A DNA stretch of 64,000 nucleotides from Planctomycetota bacterium (GTDB taxonomy: Bacteria; Planctomycetota; Planctomycetia; Pirellulales; UBA7805). Where the stretch lies: NCBI GenBank assembly GCA_003389215.1, contig QQVP01000074.1, forward strand, positions 1 to 64,000, read 5' to 3'. The position numbers were made by a program, and so were the translations under genes. Under the pieces are notes generated by a model. It had not been told where the DNA came from. It searched no databases and saw nothing but the letters and a program-made list of their open reading frames with translations. Below are positions 25,886 to 36,000 of this stretch, one piece after another. Position 1 is the first letter of the stretch. Every line of letters starts with the position of its first letter.

Positions 25886-27169
25886 ATGACAAACTCGAAT
25901 TCCCAACCAACGGCGGAAAACTTCGCCGACCTGTCGCTTTCCGACACGACGCTCCAGGCCCTGGAACGCGCGGAATATAGCCAGCCGACGCCGGTCCAGG
26001 CCGGCGTAATTCCGCGCGCTCTCGAGGGTGTCGACATCCTGGGTCAGGCACGCACCGGCACCGGCAAGACGGCCGCCTTCGCGATTCCCATCCTGGAACG
26101 CTATGGATCGGCCAATCGCAAGAAGGGGCCGGCGGCCCTGGTCCTGGTGCCGACGCGCGAGTTGGCCGTTCAGGTTCGTGGCGAGTTTCAGAAGCTCTCC
26201 CACGGACGACGCATCCACACGGTCGCCTGTTACGGTGGCAAACCGATTCGCGGCCAGATCGAACGACTCAAGCGCGGTGCCGACGTCGTCGTTGGCACGC
26301 CGGGACGCGTGCTCGACCACATGAGTCGCGGCACGCTCGTCTTGCAAGGTCTCAAGTGCGTCGTGCTGGACGAGGCCGACCGCATGCTCGACATCGGCTT
26401 CCGACCCGATATCGAGAAGATCCTCCGCCGCTGTCCGCGCGATCGGCAGACCCTGCTGCTCAGCGCCACCGTGCCAGGACCGGTCGAACGCCTGGCACGA
26501 CGCTACATGAACGAGCCGGAGTCGCTGAATTTCTCGCCCAAGGAGATCTCCGGCGACACGATCAAGCAGTACTATTTCACCGTCGATCAGGATCGCAAGT
26601 TCGATCTCCTGGATAAACTCATCCAGCGCGAAGAACCGAAACAGGCGATCGTCTTCTGCCGCACCAAACGGGGCACCGACAAGGTCGCCCGCCGTCTCGG
26701 CAAGCGCCACAAGAGCGTCGGCTGCATCCATGGCGATCTGTCGCAGGGCGTGCGCGATCGGGTCATGGAGAAGTTCCGCGGCGGCAATTTGCAGGTGCTC
26801 GTGGCCACGGACGTCGTGGGACGCGGCATCGATGTGACCGGCATCTCGCACATCATCAACTACGATGTGCCCGTCTTCTGCGACGACTACGTCCATCGCG
26901 TCGGGCGCACCGGGCGAATGACCAAGGAGGGCATCAGCGAGGGCGTGGCCTTTACGTTCATCACGCCGGAAGAAGGCAACGAGCTGACCCGCATCGAGGT
27001 GCGCATCAATCGGCTGCTGGAGCGTGACGAGATCAAGGATTTCGAAGCGGTCGCCAAGAAGGAACCGGAGGCCGAAGCGGCCGAAGACGAACCGAAGAAG
27101 CCCGATAAGCCGGCACCCCCTCAGCTGAAGTCGGGCCGTCGCCGCGGGCGTGTTCGTCGCGCCCTCTAA
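25886..27169 (+). CDS. DEAD-box ATP-dependent RNA helicase
   Basis: A 427-aa helicase that unwinds short RNA duplexes. The Q-motif region (YSQPTPVQAGVIP) is followed by motif I ARTGTGKT, Ia PTRELAVQ, Ib TPGR, II VLDEADRML, III SAT, IV AIVFCRT, V ATDVVGRGIDV and VI HRVGRTGR. The C-terminal tail of about 50 residues is rich in Glu, Pro and Lys and ends with an arginine cluster (GRRRGRVRRAL), likely an RNA-binding tail. The ATG at 25886 begins MTNSNSQ; upstream in-frame sequence is not helicase-like. Members act in ribosome assembly, cold adaptation or mRNA decay. Confidence 0.92.
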   Translation: MTNSNSQPTAENFADLSLSDTTLQALERAEYSQPTPVQAGVIPRALEGVDILGQARTGTGKTAAFAIPILERYGSANRKKGPAALVLVPTRELAVQVRGEFQKLSHGRRIHTVACYGGKPIRGQIERLKRGADVVVGTPGRVLDHMSRGTLVLQGLKCVVLDEADRMLDIGFRPDIEKILRRCPRDRQTLLLSATVPGPVERLARRYMNEPESLNFSPKEISGDTIKQYYFTVDQDRKFDLLDKLIQREEPKQAIVFCRTKRGTDKVARRLGKRHKSVGCIHGDLSQGVRDRVMEKFRGGNLQVLVATDVVGRGIDVTGISHIINYDVPVFCDDYVHRVGRTGRMTKEGISEGVAFTFITPEEGNELTRIEVRINRLLERDEIKDFEAVAKKEPEAEAAEDEPKKPDKPAPPQLKSGRRRGRVRRAL

Positions 27170-27232
27170 GGATCTAAAGATTCCTGGCGCAAGCCAGGCG
27201 CAGCCGCCGGGCCGCTTCTGGGGCGGCAAGTC

Positions 27233-28288
27233 TCAGGGGGCGGTGAACTCGTCGCGTAAGAACGTTGCCGCCGTGTCCCATTTGTCGGCGGCGGCGGCGA
27301 AATCGACCTCGACGGCGCGAATCGTCGCCGGGGTCTCGACGCGAAGCTCCACGTCCACCTCGAGATTGAGCGGAATCTGGGCACTCGGCCCGGCCGCCAG
27401 CCGCGCTTCGACTTCGCTCGAGAGCAGGTAGTCGACGAGTCGACGCGCCCGCTCCGAGTTGGGCGAATTCTTGAGTAGCGCGAGCGTGTTGGGTATGAAC
27501 AGCGTGCCCATGCCACCTGCCTGCTGGTCGGGATAGACAATCGCGACCGGTCGGCCCTCTTTCAGCTCGATCATCGCATCGTCGGTGTCGGTCATGCCGA
27601 AGGCGAGTTGTCCGCCCGCCACGCGGAGGGCGACTTGCTTGTTGCCGGATTCGATGCTGACCTGGTTTTGCTTGAGCGAGCGGAAGTAGGCCTTCGCCGG
27701 CTCGTCACCCCAGATCGCGAAGAGACAAGCCGCGTGGGTGGCCGTGGTTCCAAACAGCGGCTTGGCAATGCCGACTCGGCCACGCCACTGCGGATCGGCC
27801 AGATCGTGAATCGACGTGGGACGTTCCTCGCCGGGCACCAGCTCCGTATTGACGATCAACACCCGGGCGCGGGCCGCGAAGCCATGCCAGGTCTGGTTCG
27901 CCGAACGAAACTGAGCCGGATAGGTGGCGTGCGTCGGCGAAAGGTAGACGTCGAGCAGACCTTCGCGTTCGAGCCGCAAGGTGTTGAGAATCTCGTTGTT
28001 CCAGAAGAGGTCGCAGCGGGTTCGGCCCGCGGCCGCTTCGGAGATCAGTGCCTCGGTCAGTCCGACGGTCTTCGTCGACTCGGCGTCGAAGCGAGCCCGT
28101 ACGCGGACGCCGGTGAGCCGCTCATAGTCCTTGAGGATGGGCTCGGAGAAGACGGAGTCGAGCGCCGAATAGACGACGACCTCCGGTTCCCGGCAGCCAG
28201 CGACCGCCGTGAGCAGGCCGGCCAAGACAACGGAGAAAAACCACGTTTGGAAGCATCCGCCCAGAGGGCGCCATCGCCAAGTGCCCAT
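27233..28288 (-). CDS. ABC-type solute-binding lipoprotein (iron/Fbp-like family)
   Basis: A 351-aa extracellular solute-binding protein. It has a lipoprotein signal (VVLAGLLTAVAGC) followed by EPEVVVYSALD, the start typical of Fe3+-binding periplasmic proteins. The body includes DLFWNNEILNTLRL, ARARVLIVNTELVPGEE, IAKPLFGTTATHAA and a C-terminal VDYLLSSEVEARLAAG. Ligands could be ferric ion, phosphonate, spermidine or similar. No permease or ATPase gene is adjacent, which is unusual and suggests either a remote transporter or another role. The ATG at 28288 was chosen because the signal peptide starts there. Confidence 0.82.
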   Translation of the reverse strand: MGTWRWRPLGGCFQTWFFSVVLAGLLTAVAGCREPEVVVYSALDSVFSEPILKDYERLTGVRVRARFDAESTKTVGLTEALISEAAAGRTRCDLFWNNEILNTLRLEREGLLDVYLSPTHATYPAQFRSANQTWHGFAARARVLIVNTELVPGEERPTSIHDLADPQWRGRVGIAKPLFGTTATHAACLFAIWGDEPAKAYFRSLKQNQVSIESGNKQVALRVAGGQLAFGMTDTDDAMIELKEGRPVAIVYPDQQAGGMGTLFIPNTLALLKNSPNSERARRLVDYLLSSEVEARLAAGPSAQIPLNLEVDVELRVETPATIRAVEVDFAAAADKWDTAATFLRDEFTAP

Positions 28289-28466
28289 CGAAATTCCCCG
28301 CGTCGCATCGGCCAAACCGTCGCATCCTGCCGGATTGGCCAGGAAATGCTGCTGTTTGCCCCGTCGCGAACCCTCCTTATCGTAAAATAGAGAGTATCGA
28401 ATTGCTAACCGGCTCGAAGTCGATTTGGCCGCGGCGAATGGCAATCCGAGTAAGAACCGGCTGCCC

Positions 28467-30017
28467 ATGACTTCGCGCGAGTTCACGAAACTCCTGAACG
28501 GTCCCCAAATGCGTCGCTCGGTCGGACTTGTGATCCTGCTCGTCGCGGCCGGCATGTTCAGCTTGCCCGGATGTCGCGAGGCGGCTCACGTCGATTCGAC
28601 CGGGGAGTCCGTCACCACGGAGACGCCGGCCACAACCACGGCGAGGCTGGAATCCGCAACGACCGCCGACGAACCGGCAGTCTCCGCGCCGCCGACGCCC
28701 CGCTCCGTTGCGGTCGTCGAGGTCGCGCAGCAGGTCGATCGCGAGCCGGGAACTGCGACGCCGGCCGAGCCGGAGGCAACCCCGAGCGAGGCCCAACTGG
28801 CGCGGCACGGTTTGCGACGTCTGGATGGCCGCCACCTGACGCTGATCACCGACTTGCCGCAGCTGGCCACGATCGACGAATTGCCGGCCGTCTTCGACAA
28901 GGCGGTCGCGCATTGGTCGCAGTACTTCGACATCGATTCGCGGCGTCTGGCCGGCTGGCGGGTGACAGCCTGCTTGATGAAAGAGGAGTCGCCGTTCCGC
29001 GCGACTGGACTTCTGCCCTCGGAGATGCCGGCCTTCGAGAACGGCTACGCGACGCGGCGACGAATCTGGCTGTTCGAGCAGGCCAGCGACTACTACCGTC
29101 GCCACCTGCTGCTGCACGAGGGTACGCACAGCTTCATGTACGAAATGTTTGGCACCTGTGGGCCAAGCTGGTACATGGAAGGCGTCGCCGAGTTACTGGC
29201 GACGCATCGCTGGAAGCCGGGGGCGCTTCGACTCGGCGTCTATCCGGAGCGGCGTCAGGACTTTCCCTTGCTGGGCCGCATCCGCATGGTTCAGGACGAA
29301 GTGACCGCAGGAAGGATGCTCACGATCGACGAGATCCTGCGCTATGACGGCGAGGCCTTTCTGAGTCAGCTCCCCTACGGCTGGAGCTGGGCCCTGTGCA
29401 GTTGGTTGGAGAATCATCCCCGCTATCGCCAGCGCTTTGGCAAGCTCCGCCGGGCACTCAACAGCGATTCAGCGGACGACGCGACGCCGGCCGATCTGAA
29501 CGACTTGCTGCTCCGGCTCACCAAGGACGACCGGAAGCAACTGAACCTGGAGTGGACATTCTTCTGCCGGGAGATCGACCAGGGACACGACTTCGCGCGC
29601 GCGGCGGTCGACTTTCGTCCCGCTCGCTCCCTCGACGGAAGACGCGCCACGGTCGAAGTTGCCGCCGACCGCGGTTGGCAGTCGAGCGGCCTCCGCGTCG
29701 CAGCGGGACAGGCGTATCGACTCACGGCGACCGGTCGCTATCAGGTGGCCCAAGATCCTCAGATTTGGTGGTGCGAGCCCGACGGGGTGACCCTAGAGTA
29801 TCATCGGGGTCGGCCGCTGGGACAGCTGATGGTCACGATTGTCGCCGAGGATCGTGCTCGACCGGCAGTCCACGAGCCGCTTGCGGTAGGTAGCCAACGT
29901 ACTTGGCAGCCTGCCGTGTCCGGAGTGGCCTATTTCCGCATCAATGAATCGTCCGCCAAACTGGCCGATAATGCGGGAAACCTGACCGTCACGATGTTCG
30001 CGGCGGCCGACAACTGA
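28467..30017 (+). CDS. Putative secreted HExxH metallopeptidase lipoprotein
   Basis: About 516 aa. An N-terminal hydrophobic segment VGLVILLVAAGMFSLPGC ends in a lipobox cysteine, so the protein is probably a lipoprotein; a start at 28509 (MRRSVGL) would give a standard-length signal. A Thr/Ala/Pro-rich linker follows. The central domain contains LLLHEGTHSFMYEMF, an HExxH zinc motif, with SWYMEGVAELLATH downstream as a possible third-ligand (Glu) helix. This arrangement resembles DUF1570-type gluzincin-like proteins. The C-terminal part is a beta-sandwich-like domain (GWQSSGLRVAAGQAYRLTATGRY). Target unknown. Confidence 0.68.
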   Translation: MTSREFTKLLNGPQMRRSVGLVILLVAAGMFSLPGCREAAHVDSTGESVTTETPATTTARLESATTADEPAVSAPPTPRSVAVVEVAQQVDREPGTATPAEPEATPSEAQLARHGLRRLDGRHLTLITDLPQLATIDELPAVFDKAVAHWSQYFDIDSRRLAGWRVTACLMKEESPFRATGLLPSEMPAFENGYATRRRIWLFEQASDYYRRHLLLHEGTHSFMYEMFGTCGPSWYMEGVAELLATHRWKPGALRLGVYPERRQDFPLLGRIRMVQDEVTAGRMLTIDEILRYDGEAFLSQLPYGWSWALCSWLENHPRYRQRFGKLRRALNSDSADDATPADLNDLLLRLTKDDRKQLNLEWTFFCREIDQGHDFARAAVDFRPARSLDGRRATVEVAADRGWQSSGLRVAAGQAYRLTATGRYQVAQDPQIWWCEPDGVTLEYHRGRPLGQLMVTIVAEDRARPAVHEPLAVGSQRTWQPAVSGVAYFRINESSAKLADNAGNLTVTMFAAADN

Positions 30018-30206
30018 ACCACCGCGCGAAGGTGATTGACACTGCCCGGCGACGTGCCGAACAATAGGGAACTTCGGCACGGCGAGCGTTGGACGAAGGG
30101 AGCCTCGCGGACACGCGAGCTTGGGTTTCCCGGGCCTCCGCAGCCACGCCGCTTTTTCCTGCTCGTGGTCTTAGCGCCGTTGTTGATGGAACAGGTGAGA
30201 TAACTG

Positions 30207-31463
30207 ATGAATCTATTGGAACAGCACGATCAGGAAGTTTGGGAAGCGATCGCCGGCGAGGTCCGTCGTCAGGAAGACGGACTCGAGATGATCGCCAGCG
30301 AGAACTACACGAGCCCCGCCGTGATGCAGGCGGTCGGCAGCGTGCTGACCAACAAGTACGCGGAGGGTTATCCCGGCAAGCGATATTACGGCGGCTGTGA
30401 GTTCGTCGACGTCGTGGAAGACCTGGCCCGCGACCGCGCCAAGCAGCTGTTCGGCGCCGAACACGCGAACGTCCAACCGCACTCCGGCAGCCAGGCCAAC
30501 CTGGCGGTCTACATGGCGGCGATCGAACCGGGCGACACGGTGCTCGGCTTCGATCTGGCTCACGGCGGCCACCTGACGCACGGGATGAAGCTCAACATCT
30601 CCGGCCGGCTCTACAACTTCGTGAACTATGGCGTCGATCAGCAAACCCATCGGCTCGACTTCAACGTGATCGCGAAGCTGGCCCGCGAGCATCGGCCGAA
30701 GATGATCGTGGCTGGGGCGAGCGCCTACCCGCGCGAGATTCCGCACGGTCGCTTTGCCGAGATCGCCAACGAGATCGGCGCGATCCTGTTTGTCGACATG
30801 GCCCATTACGCCGGCCTGGTGGCCGCGGGGGTTCACGACAATCCCGTGCCGGTGGCCGACTTCGTCACCACGACGACGCACAAGACCCTGCGAGGACCGC
30901 GTGGCGGCCTGGCGATGTGCAAGAAGGAGCCGTACGCGACGCTGCTCGACCGCAACGTGTTCCCGGGCATTCAAGGGGGGCCGCTGATGCACGTGATCGC
31001 CGGCAAGGCGGTTTGTTTCGGCGAAGCCCTGCAGCCCGAGTTCCGCGGCTATGCCCAGTCGATCATCGACAATGCCAAGACGCTGGCCGACGTCCTGTTG
31101 CAGGGCGGGCTGTCGCTGGTCAGCGGCGGCACCGACAATCACCTGATGTTGATCGACGTGACCTCGATCGGGCTCAGCGGCAAGGTCGCCGAGTCGGCGT
31201 TGGAACAGTGCGGCATTACCGTCAATATGAACATGATTCCCTTCGATCAGAGAAAGGCCCGCGATCCCTCGGGCATTCGCGTCGGCACGCCGGCGCTGAC
31301 GACCCGTGGCATGGACAAGGACGAGATGCTTCGCATCGGCGGCTGGATGGTCGAGGCACTTCGTAACGCGGACGATGCGGAGGTCCTGGCACGCATTCGC
31401 AGCGAGGTGACCGAGATGTGCCAGCACTTTCCGGTACCGGCGGCGGCTGTCGGTACCGCCTAG
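30207..31463 (+). CDS. glyA: Serine hydroxymethyltransferase
   Basis: A 418-aa PLP enzyme that converts serine and tetrahydrofolate to glycine and 5,10-methylene-tetrahydrofolate. It shows [64 protein letters not shown] and the PLP-lysine motif [14 protein letters not shown] (Lys 226). Near the end are [14 protein letters not shown] and the tail. Length is standard. It is preceded by a spacer of about 190 bases and followed after 66 bases by a response regulator on the same strand. Confidence 0.96.
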   Translation: MNLLEQHDQEVWEAIAGEVRRQEDGLEMIASENYTSPAVMQAVGSVLTNKYAEGYPGKRYYGGCEFVDVVEDLARDRAKQLFGAEHANVQPHSGSQANLAVYMAAIEPGDTVLGFDLAHGGHLTHGMKLNISGRLYNFVNYGVDQQTHRLDFNVIAKLAREHRPKMIVAGASAYPREIPHGRFAEIANEIGAILFVDMAHYAGLVAAGVHDNPVPVADFVTTTTHKTLRGPRGGLAMCKKEPYATLLDRNVFPGIQGGPLMHVIAGKAVCFGEALQPEFRGYAQSIIDNAKTLADVLLQGGLSLVSGGTDNHLMLIDVTSIGLSGKVAESALEQCGITVNMNMIPFDQRKARDPSGIRVGTPALTTRGMDKDEMLRIGGWMVEALRNADDAEVLARIRSEVTEMCQHFPVPAAAVGTA

Positions 31464-31529
31464 GATGAGGGATGTCGGCCGGTCGCGGCGATCGGTCGAC
31501 CACTAGCAGGCATGGGGAGGCTCAGCAGC

Positions 31530-31991
31530 ATGGCCGCGGACAAGAGCAGGATTCTGATCGCCGACGACAATCAACCGAACGTTGAATTGCTCGAAGCGTA
31601 TCTCAGCGACGTCGACTGCGACATCGAGGTGGCCACCGACGGTCCGGAAACACTCGAGCGCGTGGCCAGCTTCCATCCCCACCTGATTCTCCTCGACGTG
31701 ATGATGCCGGGACTGTCGGGTTTCGAGGTGTGCAAGCAGCTCAAGGAGAACTCCGAAACCCGGAAGATCATGATTCTGATGGTCACCGCCCTCAACGAGC
31801 TTGGGGATATCGAGCGGGCCGTGGAAGCGGGCACCGACGACTTCTTGAGTAAGCCAGTTAACAAAATCGAGCTGCTCAAGCGCGTCGAGAATATGTTGCG
31901 ATTTCGTGAAGTCACCGACGAAGTCGAACGTCTGCGGTGCTACATCCAGGGCATGGAAGACGAGGCGGGTCCCGGCAGCAAGGCGGGCTGA
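31530..31991 (+). CDS. Single-domain response regulator (CheY/DivK-like)
   Basis: A 153-aa receiver-domain protein. The acidic pocket is ILIADDNQ, the phosphorylated Asp lies in LILLDVMMPGLSGFEV, the switch Thr in MVTAL and the conserved Lys in FLSKPVNKIELLKRV. After the receiver comes only a short helical tail (RFREVTDEVERLRCYIQG), so no DNA-binding output domain. It probably works by protein contact or as a phosphate carrier. The ATG at 31530 has GGAGG nine bases upstream. No histidine kinase is adjacent. Confidence 0.88.
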   Translation: MAADKSRILIADDNQPNVELLEAYLSDVDCDIEVATDGPETLERVASFHPHLILLDVMMPGLSGFEVCKQLKENSETRKIMILMVTALNELGDIERAVEAGTDDFLSKPVNKIELLKRVENMLRFREVTDEVERLRCYIQGMEDEAGPGSKAG

Positions 31992-32249
31992 GCGGCTCGG
32001 GGCGGGCTGCCGCGATTTGACTTGTCGACGAGGTTCGGCAACAATTTCTGGTCCCCGCGTGCGTTGACCTCCTGTGGACCTCATTGCGTTGACCCTACCG
32101 GTCCTCGCGACGGCCCCGCATCCCACCCTGTTTGCTTGCGAGCGAGACGACGGTCGAGTTTCGCCGTTCGTTCGTCGGCTTCTAGTTTGTCTTGTCTTTC
32201 CAGTCTGCCTGCGACTTGTCGCGACGGCACCCACCTGAAGGAATGAGAA

Positions 32250-32861
32250 ATGGCTACCAAATCGAATCTACTCGTCCGTGTTCTTCCCGCGGTCATGTTG
32301 GTCCTGAGCGTGTGCTGCGTCGCCGCGGAGTACAATACGACACTCGACGTCGGAGACGCTGCCCCGGATTGGGGTGCCCTCGTGGGAACCGATGAGGAGA
32401 CCTATCGGTTGAGCGACTTTGGCGACAAGGAATTGATCGTGGTCGTCTTCACCTGCAACACCTGCCCGGTGGCGGTCGACTACGAAGGCCGCATGATCGC
32501 CTTGCAGAAGGACTACAATGCCAAAGGCGTTCAGGTCGTGGCCATCAATGTGAACACGAACGACGGCAACGACTACGAAGCGATGAAGGTTCGCGCCGCG
32601 GAAAAGCAGTTCAACTTTCCCTACCTCTACGACGAGACGCAGCAATCGGCGCGGGACTTTGGCGCGACGGTAACGCCCCACGTCTTCGTGCTCGACAAGG
32701 ATCGCAAGGTGGCCTACATGGGGGCCTTCGACGATCATCGCGACGAGAGCAAGGTCGAGAACCACCACGTGCGGACGGCCATCGACCAGCTCCTCGACGG
32801 CAAGACGCCGCAGGTAACCGAGACTCGTCAGTTTGGCTGCGGCATCAAGTACCACGACTAG
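32250..32861 (+). CDS. Secreted thioredoxin-fold (redoxin/AhpC-TSA) protein
   Basis: A 203-aa protein with a signal peptide (VLPAVMLVLSVCCVAAE) and a redoxin domain. It shows VGDAAPDWGALVG, LIVVVFTCNTCPVAVDYE with a CxxC redox pair, VQVVAINVN, FPYLYDE, FGATVTPHVFVLDKD and VAYMGAFDDH. Similar exported proteins are common in planctomycetes and are likely thiol oxidoreductases of the cell envelope. It is followed after 82 bases by a second thioredoxin-like gene, so the pair may act together. Confidence 0.85.
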   Translation: MATKSNLLVRVLPAVMLVLSVCCVAAEYNTTLDVGDAAPDWGALVGTDEETYRLSDFGDKELIVVVFTCNTCPVAVDYEGRMIALQKDYNAKGVQVVAINVNTNDGNDYEAMKVRAAEKQFNFPYLYDETQQSARDFGATVTPHVFVLDKDRKVAYMGAFDDHRDESKVENHHVRTAIDQLLDGKTPQVTETRQFGCGIKYHD

Positions 32862-32943
32862 TCGCGGCGCCGGTCCCGCCGTCGCGGGAGGTCTCGTCGA
32901 CGGCCACGAGGGCCGGTTTCGTCAACCACGGAGAGCTCGTGCA

Positions 32944-33498
32944 ATGGTGCGCCTTCCCTTGTTGCGCCGCTGGCTGCTGGTTGGTCTAGCCATGTCGTGC
33001 GTTTGCGGCATCTTGGCCTGTAGCGGTGCCGGGGTGTCGAGTTCCGACCAGGAGGTGGCGATCGAGCTGACCACCGGGGGCATGGCCGAGTTGCAGCAGA
33101 TTGTTGACGATTCGCAGGGCAAGGTCGTGCTCGTCGACTTTTGGGCGACCTGGTGTTCGCCGTGCCGGAAGCAGTTTCCCCACACCGTCGAGTTGCACGA
33201 GCAGTACGCCGATGACGGGCTCGTCGTCGTGTCCGTCAGCATGGACGATTCGGAAGATCCGGAGATCCGGGAACAAGTGCTCGGCTTCCTTACCAAAATG
33301 GGAGCCGGCTTCTCGAACCTGATCAGCCGCCACGGCGATTCCCAGCAGGCCTTCGAAGAATTCGATATCTCGGCGCTGCCGCACTACGTCCTGTTCGATC
33401 GCGACGGCAAGCGGCACGACCTCACTTCGCCCGACCCGGCCAAGCCCGTGACGACCGAGATTCTCGATCAACGGGTAGCGGAGTATTTGGACCGCTAG
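32944..33498 (+). CDS. TlpA-like thioredoxin lipoprotein
   Basis: A 184-aa protein that begins MVRLPLLRRWLLVGLAM and has a lipobox-like CGILAC, so it is probably membrane-anchored. The thioredoxin domain shows VVLVDFWATWCSPCRKQFP with the CxxC active site, VVVSVSMDD and the cis-proline region ISALPHYVLFDRDGK. TlpA/ResA-like proteins reduce disulfides in the periplasm, for example during cytochrome c maturation. It follows the redoxin gene on the same strand. The ATG at 32944 was chosen at the signal peptide start. Confidence 0.86.
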   Translation: MVRLPLLRRWLLVGLAMSCVCGILACSGAGVSSSDQEVAIELTTGGMAELQQIVDDSQGKVVLVDFWATWCSPCRKQFPHTVELHEQYADDGLVVVSVSMDDSEDPEIREQVLGFLTKMGAGFSNLISRHGDSQQAFEEFDISALPHYVLFDRDGKRHDLTSPDPAKPVTTEILDQRVAEYLDR

Positions 33499-33755
33499 GC
33501 GAACGTCGTGTACGTCGTATCGTGCCGTGCCCCAAGTGTGGAAGGCACCGGTGAGCCGGCTCACAGGGGCCGGGACCGCGGGGCCATTGTTGCCCGGGAT
33601 GGGGATCGATGGTTATCCTTTTAGAGGCGTAGGCGGGCAGTTCGCCGGCGGTCGGATGTGCTCGCAGGCAACGCTCGCCCGGAGCCGCCCCGCGTCGCAC
33701 CGGCACTGCCCGGTCGTTCGTCGCAACCGACTTCCCGCCGAAACGCGAGTCCATC

Positions 33756-35432
33756 ATGCGCATCGTACCGACGCTTCTCTTCCTTCTGTTCGCAGTCACG
33801 ATCGCCAGCGCGAGCGTCTTCGCACAGGGCGAAACGACCGAGGAGAGGCCAGGCGGCGATGAGACGCAGGCGGGCGACGACGCAACGGAAGGCGACTCCG
33901 CCGCCGCTGCCGAAGTCGGGGCAGCCGAGATCGCACAATTGATCGAGCAGCTCGGCGACGAACGATATGCCGTGCGCGAGTACGCTCAGACGCGGTTGAT
34001 GGAGATCGGGGCAGCGAGCTTCGAAGCCCTCTCGGACGCCCTGGAACATGACGACTTGGAAGTGGCAAATCGTGCCCGTTATTTGTTGGGCACGATCGAG
34101 TTCAATTGGACCAGCGACGAGGATCCCAAAGAAATCCGACAGATGCTGGAGAACTTCGCCGATACGGGCGAGGCGCAGCGTCTGCAAATTGTCGACGATG
34201 GGCTGGCGGGCCAGGGTCGCGACGCGGAACTGCGGGCGCTATGCCGTATCGTGCGTTACGATCGCTCGAGTCGCGTCTCGAAACGTGCGGCGCTGGCCTT
34301 GATTCTTCAGCTTTACCCCTCGGAGACCATCGCCAGGCAGCGCCGAGACTTCGTGCTGAAGCAGCTCGGCCCGACGCGACGAAATGCGGCCCAGTGGTGT
34401 CGAGCATTCTTTGCTTCCGAGGCCACGAAGGAGCGTATGGCTTCTTCGCTCCAGGCGTTGGCCCAGGCGGAGCAGGATCTGCTGAGCGGCGACCCCGAGC
34501 AAACCAGCGCGGAGATCGTGGCGCGGCTGTGCTACGTGGTGGCCGATCAGCTTGCTCGCTGGGAAGAAACGGAAGCGGCCGAGGCGTTGGCGCAGCGTGC
34601 CTTTGACCTGGAACTGACGGGCTTCGAGATCGATCGGCTCTCGTTCCTCGCAAGTCTCCAGGAACGCGGTCGGTTCGAGTGGGCGGAGCGCGAATTCCGC
34701 AGGCTGGCCACTCAGCGAACCGGGTCGGAGATGGTCGACCTCCGGGCCCTGGAGCTTCTGGCGAACATGCTGCACGATCAGCGCCGCCTGGACGAAGCGG
34801 TGGAGACGGTGCGGCTCTTGATCGAGAGAATCCGCAAGCAAGGGTCCGGACCGCAAGAGCGGGCCCTGGAACTCTTACGGCGTCGCATGAGCGGGCAACT
34901 GCACTACTTCATGGCGCTCCAGGCGGCCCAGGCGGGCGACGTTGAGAAAGAGGCCGACGAGCTGAGAATCGCCGGGCGAGCGGCCGGTCGCATGACGGGG
35001 AATCCCGATATCCTGATCGCTCAATATCGACTACCAGAACGGATCGCGACGCAAAAGCGTCAGGTCGAGAACCAGGTTCGCAATCGCATCGTCCTGTACC
35101 GCAACCAGATCGGCCAAGCGGAAGAGAACACTCGCATCGCGGCATTCGCGTGCAATCAATTTGCCTGGCTGGTGGGGAACACGCTCGGCGAAGTCGACGT
35201 CCAACTGGCCGATGAGGCGATCGAAGCTTCGCTGAAATCGCTCGAGTATAGCCCCTACTCCTACGCTTACACCGATACCCTGGCCCGCTGCTACTATGCC
35301 CGCGGCGATCTCGAAAACGCCATCAAGTTCCAGCATCAGGCGCTGGCTCTCAATCCCTACTCGGGGCTGCTACAAGATCAGTTGAAGTTCTTCGAGTCCA
35401 AACTTGCCGAGCGTCAGAGCGGCGACGAATGA
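33756..35432 (+). CDS. Secreted helical-repeat protein of unknown function
   Basis: A 558-aa protein with a clear signal peptide (IVPTLLFLLFAVTIASASVFA) and an acidic low-complexity segment (TEERPGGDETQAGDDATEGD). A HEAT-like repeat follows (LGDERYAVREYAQTRLMEIG, then FEALSDALEHDDLEVANRAR). The rest is alpha-helical with TPR-like pairs; the last, YAYTDTLARCYYARGDLENAIKFQHQALALNP, is a good TPR match. It is likely a periplasmic scaffold or peptide-binding protein. Related two-repeat proteins are frequent in planctomycetes. It is followed by a DUF2752 gene after 37 bases. Confidence 0.7.
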   Translation: MRIVPTLLFLLFAVTIASASVFAQGETTEERPGGDETQAGDDATEGDSAAAAEVGAAEIAQLIEQLGDERYAVREYAQTRLMEIGAASFEALSDALEHDDLEVANRARYLLGTIEFNWTSDEDPKEIRQMLENFADTGEAQRLQIVDDGLAGQGRDAELRALCRIVRYDRSSRVSKRAALALILQLYPSETIARQRRDFVLKQLGPTRRNAAQWCRAFFASEATKERMASSLQALAQAEQDLLSGDPEQTSAEIVARLCYVVADQLARWEETEAAEALAQRAFDLELTGFEIDRLSFLASLQERGRFEWAEREFRRLATQRTGSEMVDLRALELLANMLHDQRRLDEAVETVRLLIERIRKQGSGPQERALELLRRRMSGQLHYFMALQAAQAGDVEKEADELRIAGRAAGRMTGNPDILIAQYRLPERIATQKRQVENQVRNRIVLYRNQIGQAEENTRIAAFACNQFAWLVGNTLGEVDVQLADEAIEASLKSLEYSPYSYAYTDTLARCYYARGDLENAIKFQHQALALNPYSGLLQDQLKFFESKLAERQSGDE

Positions 35433-35469
35433 GTCGCGTCCCAATGACCCGATCGAACGCCGCGGTCCG

Positions 35470-36000
35470 ATGTCCGACATTCGCGAGCCAGCGCCGCCCG
35501 AAGGTGACATGCCGGTCGCTCTAGCCTCTTCCCCCGATGCGGTTCTTGCTACCACGGCGACTCCGTCGCCGCGGACGCGGAGCTGGCGCTATCATTTCTG
35601 GATTCTCGCCGCCGCGCTGGGCGTTCTCAGCCTGGCCGCGGTATTCCAAGTCGCGTCGCGCGACGCCGCCGTGGTATCGCTGCCGTGGTTTGGCGACACG
35701 CCGGAGTTCTGCACCTGGAAGCGAATGTTCGGGCTTAGCTGTCCCGGCTGCGGACTCACGCGTTCGATCACCTCGATCGTCCACGGCCAGTGGGCCGCCG
35801 CCTGGGCGTTCAACCCGGCGGGCTGGCTCTTCTTTGCCGTTTGTCTCTATCAAATCCCCTTTCGTAGCGTTCAGCTCTGGAGGCTCTCGCGACGTCTGCC
35901 CGAGATTCGCTACAGTGCGCGGACGGTCAATGTCGTCGTTTGGACGCTCTTGGCGGCGCTCTTCACTCAGTGGATTTGGCGGATGGTCGTCGCGGCATGA
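35470..36000 (+). CDS. DUF2752 membrane protein
   Basis: A 176-aa protein with three membrane segments and the family hallmark LSCPGCGLTRSI between the first and second. DUF2752 proteins are small membrane proteins of unknown role, often near secretion or lipid genes. The start MSDIREPAPP follows the previous gene by 37 bases. The stop codon overlaps the next gene's ATG in ATGA, so translation of the two is coupled. Confidence 0.82.
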   Translation: MSDIREPAPPEGDMPVALASSPDAVLATTATPSPRTRSWRYHFWILAAALGVLSLAAVFQVASRDAAVVSLPWFGDTPEFCTWKRMFGLSCPGCGLTRSITSIVHGQWAAAWAFNPAGWLFFAVCLYQIPFRSVQLWRLSRRLPEIRYSARTVNVVVWTLLAALFTQWIWRMVVAA

